Below the pieces are notes generated by a model. The model was not told the origin of the DNA, did no database searches, and saw only the letters and a list, made by a program, of their open reading frames with translations. The position numbers and the translations under genes were made by a program. Positions 60,090 through 64,000 of a DNA stretch of 64,000 nt are shown piece by piece; within the stretch, counting starts at the first letter, position 1; every line of letters begins with the position of its first letter. This stretch comes from Burkholderiaceae bacterium (lineage in GTDB: Bacteria > Pseudomonadota > Gammaproteobacteria > Burkholderiales > Burkholderiaceae_D): the NCBI GenBank assembly GCA_023653025.1, contig JAMNXS010000005.1, positions 1 through 64,000 on the forward strand, in the 5' to 3' direction.

Positions 60090-60805
60090 TTGCCTCCTGT
60101 CGGTGTGGCCTGCGACACTGTTTTCTGCTCCATCGGCGCACCATAAAAGATGCTGGCCGTGCGCTGGAGCCGGTCAAACGGCAGGTTGTCTTGTGCCATC
60201 AAGCCCTGAATGCGGTTCATGTCGTAGCCTTCCTGCGCCTGACCCACCTTCAGCAGCTTGTCGATGTCGTTGTAGTCCGCAGCCGCCATTGCAGGCGCAG
60301 CATTGATTGCTGCCATCTGACGCGCACGCTCAGCCTCAGACGATTGATACGTCATGTTTGCCATCGCATTGCCGATACCCGTGCCAAAGCCCTGACCGGC
60401 ACGCTGGAACATCTGCGAAGCAGCATCCGAACCGTAGCGACCCGCCGAAGACAGTTGGCTCTGCAAGCCCCTGAACCCCTCCTGTGCGGCCTGCACGGTA
60501 GGCTGATAGGCAGCAGACAGTGCGCCTTGCAGGAACGGGTTAACCGAGTTGCCCTGAATGGTTTGCAGCATCTGCTGCTGTGCTGCCGGAACCAGCGGAT
60601 TACCCGCCATCGCACGGCTTTGCGCCATGCCCAGAGCCTGCGTGGTCGCCTGCGAAGGATCGACGTATAACTGCTGCCCTGCCAGTGCAGACGGGGCTTG
60701 ATACGCGGATTTAGCCTCGGACAAGGCAAAATCAACGTATGGCTTGAATTCCGGTGATAACTCGGTTCTGGTTTCGCTCTGCTGACCGCCGCCGCCGCCA
60801 CCCAT
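60086..60805 (-). CDS. Phage virion protein, unknown
   Basis: The 239-residue protein starts at ATG 60805 with a glycine run (MGGGGGGQQSETRTELSPEF). GAGG lies 8 bases upstream, so this start beats ATG 60826, which would overlap the neighbouring gene. The body is helical and Gln/Ala-rich (PLVPAAQQQMLQTIQGNSVN), as in podovirus tail-tube or ejection accessory proteins. It overlaps the Gly-rich gene by four bases. Confidence 0.75.
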   Translation of the reverse strand: MGGGGGGQQSETRTELSPEFKPYVDFALSEAKSAYQAPSALAGQQLYVDPSQATTQALGMAQSRAMAGNPLVPAAQQQMLQTIQGNSVNPFLQGALSAAYQPTVQAAQEGFRGLQSQLSSAGRYGSDAASQMFQRAGQGFGTGIGNAMANMTYQSSEAERARQMAAINAAPAMAAADYNDIDKLLKVGQAQEGYDMNRIQGLMAQDNLPFDRLQRTASIFYGAPMEQKTVSQATPTGGK

Positions 60806-60807
60806 AT

Positions 60808-61206
60808 TTACACCTCGCTCATCCATTTGCGCGGTCTGAAACCATAGGATTTCGCCCTACGATCCCATCCCGGCCTGTGGCTAGAAAACGTCAGGTATTT
60901 ATTACCCGCTTCCCTCGCCATATTTTTGATAAATTGTAAAGCGTCTTTTACGGTTTTCTCGTCATTACCAACGGAATAAGCCGCCCAAATATGCAGTTCC
61001 TGCTCAATCGGCTGCAATATGAAAAACCCCTCGTACCGATTATTCTCGATCAGCACCCACAGCATCGCCTTCTGGTTGAAACAGTCTGTATAAACGTCCT
61101 CGACAATCCAGTTTTCGGGGCTTCGGCCCTTGATTTTCTCCAGCCCCGGGCGAATCGACCCCCACCATTTCCTCAAGTCCTGCTGCGGTATGAACCGATA
61201 TTCCAT
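60808..61206 (-). CDS. Small phage protein, possibly acetyltransferase-like
   Basis: The 132-residue protein has AMLWVLIENNRYEGFFILQP then HIWAAYSVGNDEKTVKDALQ and YLTFSSHRPGWDRRAKSYGF. This strand-helix order with an end RxxxYGF is loosely like GNAT-fold phage proteins. The acetyl-CoA motif is not clear. It starts one base inside its neighbour's end, in the virion operon. Confidence 0.65.
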   Translation of the reverse strand: MEYRFIPQQDLRKWWGSIRPGLEKIKGRSPENWIVEDVYTDCFNQKAMLWVLIENNRYEGFFILQPIEQELHIWAAYSVGNDEKTVKDALQFIKNMAREAGNKYLTFSSHRPGWDRRAKSYGFRPRKWMSEV

Positions 61207-61511
61207 CAGCCCACCACCACATACGAGAATTTACGGTCTGATAATGCGTTGGACGGATGGGTTATAACCGCAGACCCCTTATTGCGAGCCGAAACGTACA
61301 TACTCCCCATAAATGCAGCAGCATTGACCGTTAGCGGAGTGAAAATAATCGCGGAACCATAGCCGATCCGCTCGTCCGTTAATGTCGTGATTGTCCCGTT
61401 TGATAGCGCGATTTCGCCGGTATTGTTCGTTTTCCCCGACATCGCGCCATTAACGACTTCAGCTACCTGACGGGCATCGCCACCAAACGGCGGGAGGGTT
61501 CGGTAGGTCAT
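61206..61511 (-). CDS. Small phage virion-operon protein
   Basis: The 101-residue protein begins MTYRTLPPFGGDARQVAEVV at ATG 61511 (an upstream run-on to 61562 is rejected) and has a beta-rich end (ITTLTDERIGYGSAIIFTPL). It looks like a small head-tail or decoration protein. The ATG overlaps the preceding gene stop by four bases. Family not recognised. Confidence 0.75.
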   Translation of the reverse strand: MTYRTLPPFGGDARQVAEVVNGAMSGKTNNTGEIALSNGTITTLTDERIGYGSAIIFTPLTVNAAAFMGSMYVSARNKGSAVITHPSNALSDRKFSYVVVG

Positions 61512-62932
61512 CGCGCCCCCTGCCCTGCAATGTCCACCTCCACCCCGACAATCGTCTGCCAATCGCCACCTGTGGCCTGCACCTTGACGCGGTGGTATCT
61601 ACCGGCAGAGCGCACGCTGCATCGGCCTTCGTAGTCCGCAGCCACCAGATCGCCGTATTCGGCAGGGCTGTTAAGCAAATCACGCGAAGCCACCGCGACA
61701 GACCCTGAACCGCCATCGACCAGCGGACGGGCTAGCGTAATCACTGACCTTCCCACATCGATGTCGGCAGAGGCGACGGTGGCGGTCTTCTTCGCCCCCG
61801 TAAACGTCACAATTTTTTGCCCCCGCACGCCGGTAAACAGCAGTTGACCGCCAGCCCACAGTCGGGAGTCGAGCGAGGTTTCCAGCGCGTCCAGATTGCT
61901 GCTGAACGTATCCAGTTGCTCCAGCGTCGAGGAAGGGGTCAGCGCGTAGGAAATCGAACTTACATCCGTATCGGCGTAACTCCAGCGGTTCAGGGCGATG
62001 GAGTACATCAGCAGCGTCTTGCCGCCGAAGGTGTTCGGGAAAGCCCAGATAATCAGCTTGTTGACCGGATCAACCGTGGCACTCATGCCCGAAGCAATCT
62101 GCGACGGGATGGCATTGGCGAAGAACCAGCGGTCAACTTTCTCGTCCCCGATTGGCTTCGTCGTTTGACCGTCGCAGACATAGAAACCATCGTCTGCAAG
62201 GAAGTACGTCAGGCCGCCAAACTGGGCAATTGACCCGTCCGAAATACATCCAAGGGTGCGAGAGATCGCATCAAACTGGAAGAACAACGGCGAGCCTATG
62301 TAGGACATCCGGTAGATGGCGCGTTCCAGAAATATCAGCCCGTACTCGCCCCCCGCCATGCCGGTAATGTCGCCGCCATCAGGCAGCACCTGAGAATCAG
62401 CCTGCGAGGTCGCGGAGGGTGTCCACAGAGTTTCGTTGTTGATGTCTGACCAATAGACCTTGTTTTCTTCGCCGCTGACATTTGCCGCCACCACAAAGTC
62501 GCGCACCACCGTAATGAAGCGTGCGGACGGCGCATCAGCGGACAGGTCGGCGAAGCTCGTCGCAGTGTTCAGTTCATACGCTTGCAACTTGCCCTGACCG
62601 TTTGCCAGAATCATCTTCGATCCGAACTGAGTCACATCCCAACCTTCAACTGCCGAATAACCCGATACCGTCATCGGGTCGAGCGACAGGTCGGCATTGT
62701 CGAACTTGTAGATTTGCGTAGCACCGGCAGCAAACAGCGTAGTCGCCCCGCCGAACTTGCCAGCAAACGACACCAGCAGGTTCTGCCCTGCACTGGCCGA
62801 GTAGTCCACCGCTTCGCGTACCGGCGCATAGCCTGCCGCCACCGGATAGCAGTTCAGCGCATCGGTGACGTTCCCTGCGATCCCCGGCATATCCGGTGTC
62901 CACTCGCCAAACGCAATCTTCGTCTTTGCCAT
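61508..62932 (-). CDS. P22 gp10-like packaged-DNA stabilisation protein
   Basis: The 474-residue protein matches the size of the P22 head-completion protein gp10. It has MAKTKIAFGEWTPDMPGIAG, then SYSAVEG-like text, VVAANVSGEENKVYWSDINN and LPDGGDITGMAGGEYGLIFL, and beta-propeller-like repeats with YRMSYIGSPLFFQFDAISRT. These recall gp10-like hub proteins of several podophages. It closes the portal after DNA packaging. Called from pattern and size, so moderate certainty. Confidence 0.72.
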   Translation of the reverse strand: MAKTKIAFGEWTPDMPGIAGNVTDALNCYPVAAGYAPVREAVDYSASAGQNLLVSFAGKFGGATTLFAAGATQIYKFDNADLSLDPMTVSGYSAVEGWDVTQFGSKMILANGQGKLQAYELNTATSFADLSADAPSARFITVVRDFVVAANVSGEENKVYWSDINNETLWTPSATSQADSQVLPDGGDITGMAGGEYGLIFLERAIYRMSYIGSPLFFQFDAISRTLGCISDGSIAQFGGLTYFLADDGFYVCDGQTTKPIGDEKVDRWFFANAIPSQIASGMSATVDPVNKLIIWAFPNTFGGKTLLMYSIALNRWSYADTDVSSISYALTPSSTLEQLDTFSSNLDALETSLDSRLWAGGQLLFTGVRGQKIVTFTGAKKTATVASADIDVGRSVITLARPLVDGGSGSVAVASRDLLNSPAEYGDLVAADYEGRCSVRSAGRYHRVKVQATGGDWQTIVGVEVDIAGQGAR

Positions 62933-63580
62933 TTATTGCCTCAACCATTGATTTGCAGAGTCGGTGATGGGAGTCCAGTAGTTCGGCAAATCGTCTACAT
63001 AGCCAAACAGCCAGTAATCAGGCTGGACGTATTCCTGCTCATCGATCCTGCCCCATGTGTTCGATCCTGCCGACGCATCGACCCAGACGGACGGGGAAAC
63101 GGCAGAAGGCGACCAAATGCCGGAATCTGGTGCAACCGGCAACCAGTTCTCACCCAATATCTCGCCATCGGCAGAGATGATCGCCAACCCGCTGACCGAT
63201 CCGACACCGGCAAGGATTGCGTTGGCTTGGGCTTGTACCGTGGCTTCTGCCGTAATGTCGGCGTTACCCGAATACTGGACACCACCGAGAGCGGTCAGGA
63301 AGGCTTCACCGACGATTGCGCCATCAGACAGGCGAACTCGGATGCCCTGTCCCTCGACCTGTGCGTTAGCGGTGATCTCGCCCTGCGACTCTTGGATGCG
63401 CGTACCAAGTGCTGCTACCTGTGCGGCAGCGGTAATGTCGGCTGCACTGTCGCGCACGCGAATGCCGATAGCAGCAACGTCAGCCTGACCCGCTATGTCG
63501 GCAGCACCATCGATAAGGACGGCATCGCCCTCGGCGTAGCCGTAAGTCCAGTAGTCATAGGTGACGTATTGCAGGCTCAT
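62933..63580 (-). CDS. Phage protein with tandem beta repeats
   Basis: The 215-residue protein (ATG 63580) has at least five repeats of about 20-24 residues: GAADIAGQADVAAIGIRV, SAADITAAAQVAALGTRI, QGEITANAQVEGQGIRV and related. It ends with Trp/Tyr-rich segments (YWLFGYVDDLPNYWTP) that mirror the start (YDYWTYGYAEGDAV). Probably a structural fibre or appendage. Its ATG shares one base with the preceding stop. Confidence 0.75.
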   Translation of the reverse strand: MSLQYVTYDYWTYGYAEGDAVLIDGAADIAGQADVAAIGIRVRDSAADITAAAQVAALGTRIQESQGEITANAQVEGQGIRVRLSDGAIVGEAFLTALGGVQYSGNADITAEATVQAQANAILAGVGSVSGLAIISADGEILGENWLPVAPDSGIWSPSAVSPSVWVDASAGSNTWGRIDEQEYVQPDYWLFGYVDDLPNYWTPITDSANQWLRQ

Positions 63581-63891
63581 TAGCCAGCTTTCGGGTACTT
63601 GTCTTTTACCGCTTGGATTGCAGCCTTCCATGCGTCATAGCCGCCGTGATACAGCAGATCAAGCTGGTCAACGATGGGCGGGTATTCGGCGGCGCGAAGA
63701 TCGACATAGGTAGGTTGAAACGGCGGCAGTTCCTGCAATGCGCCGTCAACGATTTTGTGCGGCTTGCGCAAAGCCGCCGCCCACTGTTCTTCAGTTAGTT
63801 CAATGCGCGGCTCGGGGATGTCTTGGTGAACATCGTTAGCATAGAATCCTTTGATCTCGCCAGAGGTCGGGTCGTAATGTGCGTATTTCAT
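63580..63891 (-). CDS. Small phage protein, tail-fibre-chaperone-like
   Basis: The 103-residue protein reads MKYAHYDPTSGEIKGFYAND then RIELTEEQWAAALRKPHKIV and ends VDQLDLLYHGGYDAWKAAIQ. A short start 'xYxxYDPxTGxIxGFY' and the late 'D-x-LW/YHGG' block are seen in small phage tail proteins of the XkdW/assembly type. Exact role unknown. It runs into the repeat-protein gene by one base. Confidence 0.75.
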   Translation of the reverse strand: MKYAHYDPTSGEIKGFYANDVHQDIPEPRIELTEEQWAAALRKPHKIVDGALQELPPFQPTYVDLRAAEYPPIVDQLDLLYHGGYDAWKAAIQAVKDKYPKAG

Positions 63892-63892
63892 A

Positions 63893-64000
63893 TTAGCTTC
63901 CTATTGCAAAGAAGAAGCAAGTTGGGCCTCCAGCAAATACAGTTAACCGGAACTGCGAAGCACTCAGCACAGAGCAGGTCGGGGCTGGCGGGTTAGTTTG
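63893..64000 (-). CDS. Phage protein, C-terminal fragment (continues past the window)
   Basis: The minus frame is open from the window edge to TAA at 63893-63895 and reads QTNPPAPTCSVLSASQFRLT then VFAGGPTCFFFAIGS. GGAAG at its end gives the next gene its ribosome site. Only 35 residues are visible, too few for a family call. The start lies to the right. Confidence 0.6.
   Translation of the reverse strand, partial: QTNPPAPTCSVLSASQFRLTVFAGGPTCFFFAIGS

Larger units (their letters stand above)
52473..64000 (-). mobile_element. Prophage (probably podovirus-like), left part
   Basis: From the tRNA-Cys fragment to the window end all genes are on the minus strand, densely packed with 1-20 base overlaps, and lower in GC than the host genes. 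Modules seen, in transcription order (right to left): virion and tail-type proteins, P22 gp10-like protein, ejection-type proteins, collar-type fibre, holin, endolysin, Rz/Rz1, small Cys-rich proteins and a phosphoesterase. No capsid, portal, terminase, repressor or integrase lies in the window; they should be to the right. Genes look intact. Confidence 0.9.

Overview
The window comes from a GC-rich betaproteobacterium. The evidence is the set of housekeeping genes (mfd, serB, rimO, divergent rluD and bamD, yaaA), the polyhydroxyalkanoate pair phaR/phaC, the acyl-CoA gene clusters and the protein families throughout. The genus cannot be fixed from the sequence alone; Burkholderiales or Rhodocyclales are the likeliest orders.

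Layout. 1-14.6 kb holds core genes: the end of mfd, serB, metC, rimO, phaR, phaC, pgeF, rluD, bamD, yaaA, a PIN-domain gene, an aminotransferase and a GST. It also holds a wrecked higBA-type toxin-antitoxin locus (5.47-5.65 kb) and two copies of a palindromic intergenic repeat, after serB and after bamD. 14.7-22.9 kb is an acyl-CoA block: an enoyl-CoA hydratase, a histidine phosphatase, a phosphotransferase/acyl-CoA dehydrogenase/GST run, then a MaoC hydratase with two acyl-CoA dehydrogenases on the other strand. An intact brnT-brnA module with a strong inverted repeat sits between the two halves. A 39-residue lipoprotein gene and a Sel1-repeat gene follow.

24.8-50.1 kb is a type VI secretion island. 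Its left part (24.8-29.7 kb) is regulatory or sensory and has unusual proteins: a membrane protein with an AAA-like but P-loop-less domain, a multi-TM protein ending in a PAS-like domain, a membrane-anchored XRE protein, a NarL-type response regulator and a hybrid histidine kinase. The right part encodes all 13 core T6SS components in the order tssB, C, D(hcp), E, F, G, H, I(vgrG), three accessory genes, J, K, L, M, A. TssH lacks its middle domain and TssM lacks a Walker A motif. A 15-bp motif, a near-palindrome running into a TATRAT -10 box, occurs three times in the island: before the sensory operon, before the kinase gene and before tssB. This points to one shared regulator.

50.2-52.5 kb has a GAF-GGDEF gene, a tRNA-Leu(TAA), and a DUF1640-like coiled-coil gene built from fourteen 21-bp repeats. 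At 52473-52521 lies only the 3' part of a tRNA-Cys(GCA), which is the signature of a prophage attachment site. From there to the end of the window every gene is on the minus strand and belongs to a prophage that appears podovirus-like: virion and ejection-type proteins, a P22 gp10-like protein, tail fibre, holin, signal-anchor endolysin, Rz with a nested Rz1, and a calcineurin-like phosphoesterase. The integrase and other att site must lie beyond the right edge.
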